Made by a program: the position numbers and the translations under genes. Below the pieces are notes generated by a model. That model saw only the letters and a program-made list of their open reading frames with translations. It searched no databases and was not told the origin of the DNA. Positions 34,252 through 43,275 of a stretch of 64,000 bases of DNA are shown here, one piece after another. Where the stretch lies: contig NZ_JABBMT010000008.1 in NCBI RefSeq assembly GCF_012927645.1, positions 86,241 through 150,240 of the forward strand. The letters are read 5' to 3'. The first letter of the stretch is position 1; every line of letters starts with the position of its first letter. Source of the DNA: Pseudoalteromonas arctica. GTDB lineage: Bacteria > Pseudomonadota > Gammaproteobacteria > Enterobacterales > Alteromonadaceae.

Positions 34252-34905
34252 TTAAAGGCGGTTGTTGTTAGGTCTCTGAGCTATAGCCTGGTTCTGCCAT
34301 GTTTTAAAGAGCTGTTGCTGTTTAGTAGAAATTTTTAATCCGTAGGTTTTTTGCATATAAAAGTATGCATCGGCGATGCGTTTTCGTGAATATGCGGGTG
34401 GCTCAATCACTCGCCGTTTAAAATTTACTTTGACTTGGCAATTGCCGTATTGATTGGCGTTACCTGCAATCATACCAAATCGATAATTAGATCTATCGGC
34501 ATTGATTTCACCAATCGCCGGAGCAAGGTTATTTATATCGGCTTCCATTTTTCGAAACTGGGCACTGGTTTTAATGCAATTTTTTCGACCGCCATTTTGC
34601 CAGCATTGTAGCTGGTGACCAAACTCCCATGCGGGCACTATATGTTCCCACTCAATCCGAGTTGCGCGAACATTGGGTTTTCCTGATCGAGTTACCGCAT
34701 TGCGTGGCACATAACCACATGAATTTGGGTCGGGCACCAGTTTTTTACCTTGGTGTTTAATATTACAGCCGCAATAAAGGCTGGTGGCGTTATCAGGAAG
34801 GGTTTTGATGAGGTGTTTTTTTGCGCTGTAAAAACTGGTGAATTGTTCAGCATAAAGGTTAAAACTCACACAACACAATACCAGCGCAATAATTAAATGC
34901 GGCAT
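34252..34905 (-). CDS. endA: Periplasmic/secreted endonuclease I
   Basis: A DNase of the EndA/Vvn family. From ATG 34905 (the frame opens at TTG 34911) there are 217 residues with a signal peptide (IIALVLCCVSFNLYA), LYCGC and the catalytic block RIEWEHIVPAWEFG with the metal-binding glutamate and histidine, then DINNLAPAIGEINADRSNYRFG. Several cysteines suggest disulfides as in Vvn. It degrades extracellular or incoming DNA. Confidence 0.95.
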   Translation of the reverse strand: MPHLIIALVLCCVSFNLYAEQFTSFYSAKKHLIKTLPDNATSLYCGCNIKHQGKKLVPDPNSCGYVPRNAVTRSGKPNVRATRIEWEHIVPAWEFGHQLQCWQNGGRKNCIKTSAQFRKMEADINNLAPAIGEINADRSNYRFGMIAGNANQYGNCQVKVNFKRRVIEPPAYSRKRIADAYFYMQKTYGLKISTKQQQLFKTWQNQAIAQRPNNNRL

Positions 34906-35027
34906 ATCCAATCACTTTAGTGAACTACAGGAAATGCTATTTTAGAGTGATTAACCTATAGGGTAAATCGGTTAAATGGGCTAAGTTGTCTTAAATGCAA
35001 TAAATAATCTACGAGCTCGCCACTCAA

Positions 35028-35735
35028 CTATCTGTAGCGTTTACGACGACGTAGGAGAACATTTTGCAGTAACAAAGTGATACCCGTGAGGCAAAACAAC
35101 ACACTGGTTGCCGAAAAGCTAATCAATAACGGGTTATTGAAGTCTTCGCGTTCATCGTAGTCCATAATATGCAGCATCCAAAAAAAGTCAAAAATTCGCC
35201 AAATTGTGCTGCGAACGGTAATAATTTGACCATTAACTGCCGACAAATATAAGGTTGTGCTCCACAGATCATCGAATTGTACTTGCCATAGGTTTTTTTG
35301 GTAGCCTACTTCTCTGGGGCCAGTTTCAAGGTGGTTAGCGTGTTTTACAGCAGCATTAATTAACAGGTGAGCTTTGGCATTGGCAATGATGCTTTGCTGT
35401 GTTGGTGCTGCCAATAGCTGGCCAGAGCGGCCATTAAAGATCGACTCTCCTTGAGCTGTAGTCACAACAATCGTCGGGGTTGTTAAAAAGTGACGATAGC
35501 TTATTTGCTGTGGTTCATTTATTTGCACAACAATGCTATCGAGTGAAGCTGAGTAGTCTTGCTGTTTAAATGGGTTATTTAACTGCCGTGTAGCCAAATG
35601 TTTGCCGTGTACTTTTTCAAGAGGGATAGCACTCATCACTAAGCCGCCTAATAACCATGCAAAAATTTGGATCGCCAATAAGTAGCCTAACCATTTGTGA
35701 AGTTTACGTGCATGTTTAAAAATGCGTTTATTCAT
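35028..35735 (-). CDS. PepSY-associated membrane protein
   Basis: A 235-residue protein of the PepSY-associated TM group. It has an N-terminal membrane segment with HKWLGYLLAIQIFAWLLGGLVMS, a periplasmic PepSY-like region (IIANAKAHLLINAAVKHANHLE...), the segment FDFFWMLHIMDYDEREDF and a C-terminal membrane helix with an arginine/lysine tail. Related proteins are linked with iron or flavin reduction at the membrane, but no role can be fixed here. Confidence 0.8.
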   Translation of the reverse strand: MNKRIFKHARKLHKWLGYLLAIQIFAWLLGGLVMSAIPLEKVHGKHLATRQLNNPFKQQDYSASLDSIVVQINEPQQISYRHFLTTPTIVVTTAQGESIFNGRSGQLLAAPTQQSIIANAKAHLLINAAVKHANHLETGPREVGYQKNLWQVQFDDLWSTTLYLSAVNGQIITVRSTIWRIFDFFWMLHIMDYDEREDFNNPLLISFSATSVLFCLTGITLLLQNVLLRRRKRYR

Positions 35736-35789
35736 AATTATTACTTGCTTGTTGTTATTTTAGAGGCGCTATTTTAGGAGCGATTGGGT

Positions 35790-35808
35790 ATTTGCCAATG
35801 TGGCAAAT
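35790..35808. promoter_or_regulatory. Inverted repeat between PepSY gene and the next gene
   Basis: ATTTGCCA and TGGCAAAT separated by three bases form an operator-like palindrome in the 161-base divergent promoter region. The protein that would bind is unknown. Confidence 0.4.
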
Positions 35809-35896
35809 TGTCGCAGTTACTCTATTCTAGATTTGGTATATACGCAAAATTAGGTTAAAGTTTGCGTTGTTATTAACGCAGGGTAAAAATGAAACA

Positions 35897-36277
35897 ATGT
35901 CGGAAATTCAATTTTTAAATGTAGATCTAGAGCTTGAATCAAAGCAAGATATTAGTTTGTTAGTTGCAGACTTACAAAAAAGTGCTGTGGTTTTGCATTA
36001 TGATAAAGATGAGTACCGTCAACTAGCACGTATTGAGTCTAAAGAAGATGTCAGCTCACCTGATAAAGCGATTAACCATTTATGTGAATTAATAGAATCT
36101 TGTTCACGTAATGCATTAAAGCAGTGGTTATCTTGTTCTAAACGAACTTTTGATATTGGTTTTGAATCAGGCACCTCGCCTAAGTGTTTTAATCAGGCAC
36201 TGCAAGCAGATACCTTGTTAAGAATATCTGCAATTGGTGCTGGCGTTGAAATTACTATTTATCCAATCGAAAGCTAG
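35897..36277 (+). CDS. Hypothetical protein (possibly DUF4279-like)
   Basis: A 126-residue cytosolic protein, taking ATG 35897 since the frame opens at a TTG (35867). It has an alternating beta pattern (LNVDLELESKQDISLLVADL, ITIYPIES) and the segment KRTFDIGFESGTSPKCFNQAL. I think it is near DUF4279, but the match is from memory and weak. Its stop overlaps the stop of the convergent thioesterase gene by four bases. Confidence 0.55.
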   Translation: MSEIQFLNVDLELESKQDISLLVADLQKSAVVLHYDKDEYRQLARIESKEDVSSPDKAINHLCELIESCSRNALKQWLSCSKRTFDIGFESGTSPKCFNQALQADTLLRISAIGAGVEITIYPIES

Positions 36278-36711
36278 CGTTCAACAACGGCTGCGGTCAT
36301 TCTTGATACGCAGCATAGTTCTCCACGACTATTCGTGATTTTCACTTCCCATACTGACGTTCGTTTACCTAAATGCAGCGGTTTCGCTATCGCGGTTAAT
36401 ATACCATTACGTGACGCTTTTAAGTGATTGGCATTGATCTCTTGGCCAACACAATAAAACTTTGTAAAATCAACAGCAAAGTTTGCTGCGTAACTTGCGA
36501 CTGTTTCTGCTAGGACGACGTTTGCCCCACCATGAACCATACCCATTGGGTTATGATGAGCTGGGATCGCGGGCATCGTTGCTACTAAATAATCATCGCC
36601 TATTTCACTTATTTCAATGCCCATGGTTTTCATCAATGTGCCTTGACCATTAATGCCGTTATCAAGTTGCTTACATTGTGCTAGGGTGATCGGTTGATAC
36701 CAAATACTCAT
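36274..36711 (-). CDS. Hotdog-fold acyl-CoA thioesterase (PaaI/MenI type)
   Basis: A 145-residue single-hotdog thioesterase. The segment HHNPMGMVHGGANVVLAETVASYAAN contains the PaaI/YdiI active-site pattern with the catalytic glutamate in LAETVAS; VGQEINANHLKASR is also typical. Such enzymes hydrolyse aromatic or DHNA-type CoA thioesters. The start at 36711 is preceded by GAGGT. Confidence 0.9.
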   Translation of the reverse strand: MSIWYQPITLAQCKQLDNGINGQGTLMKTMGIEISEIGDDYLVATMPAIPAHHNPMGMVHGGANVVLAETVASYAANFAVDFTKFYCVGQEINANHLKASRNGILTAIAKPLHLGKRTSVWEVKITNSRGELCCVSRMTAAVVER

Positions 36712-36832
36712 CAGTCTACCTCGGTAAGTTAGTTACTAAGTCAGTCTACACTTTTAAATATTTTCCTGCAGTTTAAGATTATAAAAATAGATAAAATTTA
36801 CCTTTGTTATTTAACTGTTAATAGTTCATAGG

Positions 36833-37021
36833 ATGATAGAAAAGGTATTTGGATGTGCCGCAATATTATTAATGAGCCTTGTTGCTCAGTCTTTGGCTGT
36901 TACTAGTACCCAACATCATTTATTTAATCAACATGTAGCATTAAAGTTTTCCCTTGGAGTTGTGCTTGATTCTGGAAGTGGTTTAAATAGTATGAGCTTG
37001 TTATTAACGGCGCGATTTTAA
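36833..37021 (+). CDS. Short hypothetical secreted protein (doubtful)
   Basis: A 62-residue frame with a signal-peptide-like start (KVFGCAAILLMSLVAQSLA) and an end in LNSMSLLLTARF, which recalls the last strand of an outer-membrane beta-barrel. There is no good ribosome site. It could be a short remnant of a barrel protein or a chance frame. Confidence 0.25.
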   Translation: MIEKVFGCAAILLMSLVAQSLAVTSTQHHLFNQHVALKFSLGVVLDSGSGLNSMSLLLTARF

Positions 37022-37050
37022 GCCAATTTATATTTGCGATTTTCAGATAA

Positions 37051-37066
37051 CTGTATATACTCACAG
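37051..37066. promoter_or_regulatory. SOS (LexA) box 1
   Basis: CTGTATATACTCACAG has the CTG-N10-CAG LexA consensus with an AT-rich centre. It lies 30 bases before the lexA ATG. Confidence 0.9.
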
Positions 37067-37075
37067 TTAAATGTA

Positions 37076-37091
37076 CTGTATGGAAAACCAG
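37076..37091. promoter_or_regulatory. SOS (LexA) box 2
   Basis: CTGTATGGAAAACCAG also fits CTG-N10-CAG and ends five bases before the lexA ATG. Two boxes give tight autoregulation as in E. coli lexA. Confidence 0.85.
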
Positions 37092-37095
37092 TTGT

Positions 37096-37713
37096 ATGCG
37101 CCCATTAACGAATCGCCAAGCTCAAATTCTCGAACTTATTAAAGTGTTTATTAAAGATACCGGTATGCCACCAACCCGTGCTGAGATTGCGCAAACGTTA
37201 GGTTTTAAAAGTGCTAATGCAGCGGAAGAGCATTTAAAAGCATTGGCTAAAAAGGGCGTAATTAAAATGAAGCCCGGTGCTAGCCGTGGGATTCAGTTGG
37301 TTGAAGAGGATGAGCCGGAACAACTTGGGTTACCTTTGATTGGCAGAGTTGCCGCTGGAGAGCCTATTTTGGCTGAGCAGCATGTTGAAAGTCACTGCAA
37401 AATAGATCCACTATTGTTTAAGCCGGCTGCTGACTTTTTACTGCGTGTGCAAGGTATGAGCATGAAAGACATTGGTATTATGGATGGTGACTTATTGGCA
37501 GTACACAGTACTCAAGTTGCTGAAAATGGCCAAGTAGTGGTTGCCCGTGTTGATGACGATGTAACAGTAAAACGGCTTGAAAAAGCAGGGAAAAAAGTTT
37601 TTTTACACGCTGAAAATGATGAGTTTTCACCGATTGAAGTGGATCTTGAACATGAATCTTTCAATATTGAAGGATTAGCTGTTGGGGTGATCCGCAATGC
37701 TGATTGGATGTAA
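37096..37713 (+). CDS. lexA: LexA repressor of the SOS response
   Basis: A 205-residue LexA. The DNA-binding domain ([33 protein letters not shown]) is followed by the cleavage site Ala87-Gly88 (GRVAAGEP) and the Ser122/Lys159 catalytic dyad ([13 protein letters not shown] and VTVKRLEK), so RecA-stimulated self-cleavage should work. Two SOS boxes precede the gene. No SulA-like gene follows; the transcript ends at a terminator. Confidence 0.98.
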   Translation: MRPLTNRQAQILELIKVFIKDTGMPPTRAEIAQTLGFKSANAAEEHLKALAKKGVIKMKPGASRGIQLVEEDEPEQLGLPLIGRVAAGEPILAEQHVESHCKIDPLLFKPAADFLLRVQGMSMKDIGIMDGDLLAVHSTQVAENGQVVVARVDDDVTVKRLEKAGKKVFLHAENDEFSPIEVDLEHESFNIEGLAVGVIRNADWM

Positions 37714-37731
37714 AATTTTTGATCTATATTT

Positions 37732-37769
37732 TGCACTAAACTGGTAAAGTTTGGTGCATTTAATTTTTT
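37732..37769 (+). terminator. Terminator after lexA
   Basis: An 11-base-pair stem TGCACTAAACT / AGTTTGGTGCA with one wobble pair and a five-base loop is followed by a T-rich run. Confidence 0.8.
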
Positions 37770-38132
37770 ATCGCTTTAATGGCTAGATTTTATACTTAGC
37801 TATAGCGTCCTAAGCCCTATCAACTCTACTTACCAGTTACTTTTAGCCCTCTAATATTATTCCTAATTACAAAATAACGCACTGATTTTTAGCTGTTATT
37901 TATGCACCAAAAAGAATTTAATTGCTCTTAAAACTTGCTAATTGTTCGTTTTTTAACTAATTGGTTAATACACTGTGTTAACAGCTGCTCTAAAAATCTA
38001 AGGATTTTGCTCAACAGCATAATTAGGGCTGTGTTAATAGTCAGTAACAATAAAAAATAACGAATTGGCGCGAATAAAGCTGTGCCGCCTTTTCGCTTTG
38101 CGTTTTGCAATAGCATTTAAAGGAGCCGTCAT
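37770..38132. promoter_or_regulatory. Long leader/promoter region of the cytochrome oxidase locus
   Basis: About 360 bases before coxB without a convincing gene. GTTAATACACTGTGTTAAC at 37964-37982 is a 19-base palindrome with one mismatch and a likely operator. AAGGAG lies at a good distance from the coxB ATG. The regulator is unknown. Confidence 0.45.
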
Positions 38133-39275
38133 ATGGGTAAATTGAGCTCTACCTTGTGGCTTATATTGTTTGTTCTACCGCAGCAAGTACTGGCAAATAA
38201 CCAGTTTAATATGCGTAAGGGCGTAACAGATATAAGTAATGATGTTTATCAGCTGCACATGACAATATTTATTATATGTTGTGTGATTGGGGTCATTGTG
38301 TTCGCCGCGATGTTTTGGGCGCTGATCCACCACCGTAAATCTAAAGGGGCCAAACCAGCCCAATTTCATGAAAGTACTAAAGTTGAAATCCTCTGGACAG
38401 CAATTCCGTTTGTGATTTTAATTGCCATGGCTGTTCCCGCCACTAAAACCTTAATTTCGATGGAAGATGCCAGTAAAGCTGATCTGACGATTAAAATTAC
38501 TGGATCGCAATGGAAATGGCACTATGAGTATATGGGTGAAGATGTTGCTTTTTACTCTATTTTATCGACTCCACAAGAACAAATAACCAATCAAGTAGAT
38601 AAATCAAGCACCTACTTATTAGAGGTAGATAAACCTTTAGTGCTGCCTATTAATCAAAAAGTACGTTTTTTAATGACCTCAGACGATGTTATTCATTCTT
38701 GGTGGGTGCCTGATTTTGCAGTGAAAAAAGATGCTAACCCTGGATTTATTAATGAAACTTGGACCAAAATTAATGAAGAGGGTATTTATCGAGGGCAATG
38801 TGCAGAACTATGCGGAAAGGATCATGGCTTTATGCCCGTGGTGGTTGAAGCTAAATCAGAGCAAGCATTTGCGAACTGGCTGAGCGAAGCTAAGCAGGCA
38901 AAAGCAAATGCTGCAATTGCTGATGCTGCACTGTTAGATCAAATATTACCAAAAGAAGAATTAATGACACTCGGTGAGCAAGTTTATATGGCTAGTTGCG
39001 CTGCGTGTCACCAACCAACAGGTATGGGTTTACCGGGGGTTTTCCCTGCGCTCAAAGGCAGTCCAGTAGTATTAGGAGATATTAAAGATCATATTGATGT
39101 CGTGCTTCATGGTCGCCCAGGTACCGCTATGCAAGCATTTGACAAGCAGTTATCAATCAAGCAGCTAGCAGCTGTGATCACCTATAAGCGTAATGCATGG
39201 GGCAATGACACTGGGGATGTAATTCAACCGAGTCAGATACAAGCCGCGATTGATGCAACTTCGGAGGCTAAATAA
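38133..39275 (+). CDS. coxB: Cytochrome c oxidase subunit II with fused cytochrome c domain
   Basis: A 380-residue CuA subunit. A signal-like N-terminus ([14 protein letters not shown]) and two membrane helices precede the cupredoxin domain; CuA ligands lie in [12 protein letters not shown] (Cys223, Cys227, then His and Met). The C-terminal 95 residues carry a cytochrome c domain with CAACH at 289-293 and a later Met ligand (GTAMQAF), as in caa3-type oxidases. It receives electrons in the periplasm and passes them to CoxA. First gene of the operon, overlapping coxA by one base. Confidence 0.97.
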   Translation: MGKLSSTLWLILFVLPQQVLANNQFNMRKGVTDISNDVYQLHMTIFIICCVIGVIVFAAMFWALIHHRKSKGAKPAQFHESTKVEILWTAIPFVILIAMAVPATKTLISMEDASKADLTIKITGSQWKWHYEYMGEDVAFYSILSTPQEQITNQVDKSSTYLLEVDKPLVLPINQKVRFLMTSDDVIHSWWVPDFAVKKDANPGFINETWTKINEEGIYRGQCAELCGKDHGFMPVVVEAKSEQAFANWLSEAKQAKANAAIADAALLDQILPKEELMTLGEQVYMASCAACHQPTGMGLPGVFPALKGSPVVLGDIKDHIDVVLHGRPGTAMQAFDKQLSIKQLAAVITYKRNAWGNDTGDVIQPSQIQAAIDATSEAK

Positions 39276-40873
39276 TGAGTAGCGTAACAGAGCAACAACA
39301 TGATCAAGCTGCACACCATGATGGGCATCATCACCCTGCGAAAGGTTTTAAACGTTGGCTTTATACTACTAACCATAAAGATATCGGTAGCTTATATTTA
39401 ATATTTTCGTTGACGATGTTTTTAATTGGTGGCGCCATGGCGATGGTGATCCGCGCAGAGTTATTTCAACCTGGCTTACAGTTAGTCGAGCCTCACTTTT
39501 TTAATCAAATGACCACAGTGCATGGCTTGATCATGGTATTTGGTGCCGTTATGCCGGCCTTTACGGGGTTGGCTAACTGGATGGTGCCACTCATGATTGG
39601 CGCACCAGATATGGCATTACCACGGATGAATAATTGGAGCTTTTGGATTTTACCTTTTGCTTTTATTATTTTACTGGCATCCCTGTTTATGCCTGGTGGT
39701 GGACCGGCATTTGGCTGGACTTTTTATGCACCACTGTCGACAACTTACAGTAACGATAATACCGCATTGTTTGTCTTTGCTGTACACATCATGGGTATCA
39801 GCTCAATTATGGGCGCAATTAATGTCATCGTAACTATCGTTAATCTTCGTGCGCCAGGTATGACTTGGATGAAACTGCCGCTGTTTGTGTGGACATGGCT
39901 TATCACCGCTTTTTTATTAATTGCTGTGATGCCGGTATTGGCCGGTGCCGTGACTATGGTACTGACCGATAAGTATTTTGCTACCAGCTTTTTTGATGCC
40001 GCTGGCGGCGGCGACCCAGTGATGTTTCAGCACATATTTTGGTTTTTTGGCCACCCTGAAGTGTACATTATGATACTGCCAGCTTTTGGTATTATCTCGA
40101 CCATAGTGCCTACCTTCTCACGTAAAAAATTATTTGGTTATGCCTCAATGGTATATGCCACATCGTCAATTGCTTTACTGAGCTTTATAGTTTGGGCGCA
40201 TCACATGTTTACTACTGGTATGCCTGTTGCTGGCGAACTATTTTTTATGTATGCCACAATGCTGATATCGGTGCCAACTGGGGTTAAAGTATTTAACTGG
40301 GTAGCTACCATGTGGCGTGGTTCGATCAGCTTTGAAGTGCCTATGTTATTTAGTATCGCCTTTATTGTGTTATTCACTTTGGGTGGTTTTTCAGGATTGA
40401 TGTTGGCGATTACTCCTGCTGATTTTCAATACCATGATACTTACTTTGTGGTGGCGCATTTTCATTATGTGTTAGTGACTGGGGCGATATTTTCAATTAT
40501 GGCCGGAGCGTATTATTGGCTGCCAAAATGGACGGGAAATATGTTTAATATCACCTTGGCTAAATGGCATTTTTGGTTGTCGTTAGTGAGCGTGAATGTA
40601 TTGTTTTTCCCTATGCACTTTGTTGGTTTGGCCGGCATGCCACGCCGGATCCCTGACTACGCACTACAATTTGCAGACTTTAACGCGATTATTAGTATTG
40701 GTGGCTTTGCCTTTGGTTTATCACAATTGTTATTTGTGGTTGTAGTATTTAAGTGTGCACGAGGCGGCGATAAAGTGCCCGCTAAAGTGTGGGATGGTGC
40801 CGAGGGTTTGGAATGGGAGGTGGCATCACCTGCGCCTTATCATACATTTGAAACGCCACCGGAGATTAAGTAA
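39275..40873 (+). CDS. coxA: Cytochrome c oxidase subunit I
   Basis: The 532-residue catalytic subunit with 12 membrane helices, heme a and heme a3-CuB. CuB ligands are His260 (HPEVY, Tyr264 being the crosslinked tyrosine) and His309-His310; Glu262 marks an A1-type proton-pumping enzyme. [15 protein letters not shown] is the entry of the D channel, and [13 protein letters not shown] holds the heme ligand histidines. It reduces O2 to water and pumps protons. It overlaps coxB and ctaG by one base each. Confidence 0.98.
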   Translation: MSSVTEQQHDQAAHHDGHHHPAKGFKRWLYTTNHKDIGSLYLIFSLTMFLIGGAMAMVIRAELFQPGLQLVEPHFFNQMTTVHGLIMVFGAVMPAFTGLANWMVPLMIGAPDMALPRMNNWSFWILPFAFIILLASLFMPGGGPAFGWTFYAPLSTTYSNDNTALFVFAVHIMGISSIMGAINVIVTIVNLRAPGMTWMKLPLFVWTWLITAFLLIAVMPVLAGAVTMVLTDKYFATSFFDAAGGGDPVMFQHIFWFFGHPEVYIMILPAFGIISTIVPTFSRKKLFGYASMVYATSSIALLSFIVWAHHMFTTGMPVAGELFFMYATMLISVPTGVKVFNWVATMWRGSISFEVPMLFSIAFIVLFTLGGFSGLMLAITPADFQYHDTYFVVAHFHYVLVTGAIFSIMAGAYYWLPKWTGNMFNITLAKWHFWLSLVSVNVLFFPMHFVGLAGMPRRIPDYALQFADFNAIISIGGFAFGLSQLLFVVVVFKCARGGDKVPAKVWDGAEGLEWEVASPAPYHTFETPPEIK

Positions 40874-41400
40874 TGAGTCATGCACCACTGCTTAAGCGTT
40901 TAGTTGTAATATGTGTTGGCATGTTTGCTTTTGCGTTTGCTTTGGTGCCGTTATACGACGTTTTTTGTGATGTAACAGGCCTCAATGGTAAGCCTTCGCT
41001 AGAACAAGCAAAGCAAAGCACGAGTGTAAATGAGGCGCGAGAAATCGACGTAAGCTTCACAACCCATGCGCAAAGTGGAGCGCCATTTGAGGTGCAATCA
41101 CATGAGTATAGTGTGGTAGTAAAGCCTGGAGCTATGCGTGAGGTGCTGTTTAGAGCAAAAAATACCAGTAATGAAGATAAAGTTATGCAAGCGGTACCGT
41201 CGGTGTCCCCAGGCAAAGCAGCTAAATATTTACATAAAATAGCTTGCTTTTGTTTCGATCAACAACCTTTGAAAGCAGGCGAAGAAGTGGAATTTAAACT
41301 GCTTTTTTATGTTGATACGCAATTACCTGAAGATGTTGAAGAGTTAACTTTGTCTTATACCGTATTTGATATTAGCAGGCAGATAGTGGCTAGTAATTAG
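40873..41400 (+). CDS. ctaG: Cytochrome c oxidase assembly protein CtaG/Cox11 (CuB insertion)
   Basis: A 175-residue Cox11-type copper chaperone that delivers copper to the CuB site of subunit I. It has one N-terminal membrane anchor (VVICVGMFAFAFALVPLYDVFC) and a periplasmic immunoglobulin-like domain with the copper motif CFCF near residue 126. Its ATG overlaps the coxA stop. Confidence 0.96.
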   Translation: MSHAPLLKRLVVICVGMFAFAFALVPLYDVFCDVTGLNGKPSLEQAKQSTSVNEAREIDVSFTTHAQSGAPFEVQSHEYSVVVKPGAMREVLFRAKNTSNEDKVMQAVPSVSPGKAAKYLHKIACFCFDQQPLKAGEEVEFKLLFYVDTQLPEDVEELTLSYTVFDISRQIVASN

Positions 41401-41435
41401 GTTGCCAAGCTAATAGCTAATTAGGAGCAAACAAA

Positions 41436-42308
41436 ATGGATAAAAATTACGAAAAATATTATGTTCCCGCGCAAAGTCCGTGGCCAATAGTTGGCGCATT
41501 TGCGATGTTTTTTATTGCTGTTGGTGCAGGTCTTACCGTAATGCAAGCAAGCAGCGGCGGTGGTGGGCATTATGTGCTTTACGCAGGAATTGCTGTGTTG
41601 CTGTTTATGTTATTTCGCTGGTTTAAAAATGTCATTGAAGAGTCTGATCAAGGCTTATATTCAGCGCAAATGGATCGCTCGTTTCGTCAAGGTATGAGCT
41701 GGTTTATTTTCTCTGAAGTAATGTTTTTTATGGCTTTTTTTGGAGCCCTTTTTTATGCCCGGATGCTCTCTGTGCCTTGGCTTGGCGGCGCCGGAAATAA
41801 TGCCATGACCAATGAGGTGCTGTGGCCTACTTTTGAAGCAATCTGGCCATTAGTTACTACACCCGATGGTGGTACGACACAGGCTATGGGTTGGCAGGGG
41901 TTGCCGCTGATCAACACATTAATATTACTGACCTCATCGGTTACCTTACACTTTGCTCATGTAGGCATGGAGAACAATAAGCGTGGACCATTAAAAGTAT
42001 TTATGGCACTGACAATCGTATTAGGGGTCTGTTTTTTAGGGCTGCAAGTCGTAGAGTATATGCATGCTTATCAGGATTTAGGACTGACCTTAGATGCTGG
42101 CGTATATGGTAATACTTTCTTTTTACTAACTGGCTTTCATGGCATGCATGTGACTTTAGGAACCATCTTATTATTAGTCATGCTGATCCGCATTTTAAAG
42201 GGCCATTTTAGCCCAGATAAACATTTTGCGTTTCAAGCCGCAGCTTGGTATTGGCATTTTGTTGATGTGGTGTGGTTGTGTTTATTTGTGTTTGTATATG
42301 TGCTGTAA
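41436..42308 (+). CDS. coxC: Cytochrome c oxidase subunit III
   Basis: A 290-residue seven-helix subunit III. LFRWFKNVIEESDQGLYSAQMDRSFRQGMSWFIFSEVMFF and FFLLTGFHGMHVTLG are characteristic of this subunit. It stabilises the active site rather than carrying a metal. A good AGGAG lies before the ATG. Its 3' end is overlapped by about 100 bases of a minus-strand DUF2909 gene. Confidence 0.97.
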   Translation: MDKNYEKYYVPAQSPWPIVGAFAMFFIAVGAGLTVMQASSGGGGHYVLYAGIAVLLFMLFRWFKNVIEESDQGLYSAQMDRSFRQGMSWFIFSEVMFFMAFFGALFYARMLSVPWLGGAGNNAMTNEVLWPTFEAIWPLVTTPDGGTTQAMGWQGLPLINTLILLTSSVTLHFAHVGMENNKRGPLKVFMALTIVLGVCFLGLQVVEYMHAYQDLGLTLDAGVYGNTFFLLTGFHGMHVTLGTILLLVMLIRILKGHFSPDKHFAFQAAAWYWHFVDVVWLCLFVFVYVL

Positions 42309-42522
42309 CTTTATCAATTGGTGATGAGTTACTATGGATGAAACCTAGTTTAAGGGCTGCAATAACAATCACTAAAACGATAACCGAAAACAGCACACGA
42401 CGGCCTAAATAGTGCGACATTGGCCGTCCATCCGTTTTACCCGATACCATAATAAATAAGGCACGGAATAAGTTAAAAAGTATAAATAGTAGCAACAGTA
42501 CGATAATAATTTTAATAATCAC
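42208..42522 (-). CDS. DUF2909 family small membrane protein, antisense overlap with coxC
   Basis: The first 65 residues match the DUF2909 pattern: an N-terminal membrane helix (IIKIIIVLLLLFILFNLFRALFIM), GKTDGRPMSHYLGRRVLFSVIV and a second helix. The start is GTG 42522 behind AAGGTGA. Normal members are about 65-75 residues, but here the frame continues for about 35 more residues through the opposite strand of coxC, ending at 42208. DUF2909 genes are common beside SURF1 in oxidase loci. The antisense tail may be real or a result of a lost stop codon. Confidence 0.7.
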   Translation of the reverse strand: MIIKIIIVLLLLFILFNLFRALFIMVSGKTDGRPMSHYLGRRVLFSVIVLVIVIAALKLGFIHSNSSPIDKVTAHIQTQINTTTPHQQNANTKLRLETQNVYLG

Positions 42523-42534
42523 TGGGTCACCTTT

Positions 42535-43275
42535 ATGCAGTTAATTTTATGGCGTAAACAAAAGCTTAGCTCAATTATTACCATTTGCGTGGTAACTATA
42601 GTGGTATTGGTATGTTTACGCTTAGGGTATTGGCAATTACAGCGGGCTGAAAGTAAAACTGAGCAATTAGCACAAATAGCAGCGCTGCAAAGCCAGGGAG
42701 TAATGAGCTGGCAACAAATGCAGCAACTGCCTAGTGATTGGAATAAAACGGGTTTGCAGATAAGTATCTCCGGAATGCTTAATACGCAGCAATATTGGTT
42801 GTTAGATAATCAAGTTTACCAAGGACAGGTTGGCTACGATGTACTTGCCTTGCTGCGTTTACAGCAAAGTAAACAAACTCTGTTGGTGAATTTGGGTTGG
42901 GTTAAAGCACCACCGACTCGCCAGCAGCTTCCCAGTATAAACCTACCATCGACTCCTTTGGCGATGACCGTGCAATTAAAGCAAGGAAAGCTCAGTGGCT
43001 TCACTTTGCAAGATGCACAACACAATACGGATACAGCATGGCCCAAGCGCGTACAAAGTATCGATTTAGCCTTGTTTTCACAGCAATCAGGGCGCGACAT
43101 GATTGACTTTATTGGTTATCGGCAAGGTGCAGCGGATGAGATTGCCGCGCCGCATTATCAAGCTGTGGTGATGAGCCCCGAAAAACACCAAGCCTACGCA
43201 GTGCAATGGTTATTGATTACTATTGCTTGCCTTTTTATTGCTATATTTGCTTGTAAAAAGAAGGAATTACAATGA
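42535..43275 (+). CDS. SURF1 family oxidase assembly protein
   Basis: A 246-residue SURF1 protein that helps place heme a in subunit I. It has an N-terminal membrane helix (ITICVVTIVVLVCLRLGYWQLQRAESK), the family marks WLLDNQVYQGQVGYDVLALL and LVNLGWVK, and a C-terminal helix. It starts 12 bases from the divergent DUF2909 start codon and overlaps the next gene by four bases. Confidence 0.93.
   Translation: MQLILWRKQKLSSIITICVVTIVVLVCLRLGYWQLQRAESKTEQLAQIAALQSQGVMSWQQMQQLPSDWNKTGLQISISGMLNTQQYWLLDNQVYQGQVGYDVLALLRLQQSKQTLLVNLGWVKAPPTRQQLPSINLPSTPLAMTVQLKQGKLSGFTLQDAQHNTDTAWPKRVQSIDLALFSQQSGRDMIDFIGYRQGAADEIAAPHYQAVVMSPEKHQAYAVQWLLITIACLFIAIFACKKKELQ

Noticed and set aside
37928..38116. 62-residue minus-strand ORF before coxB
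   Set aside because: It has a hydrophobic run by chance in AT-rich DNA, no ribosome site, and it covers the likely oxidase promoter.
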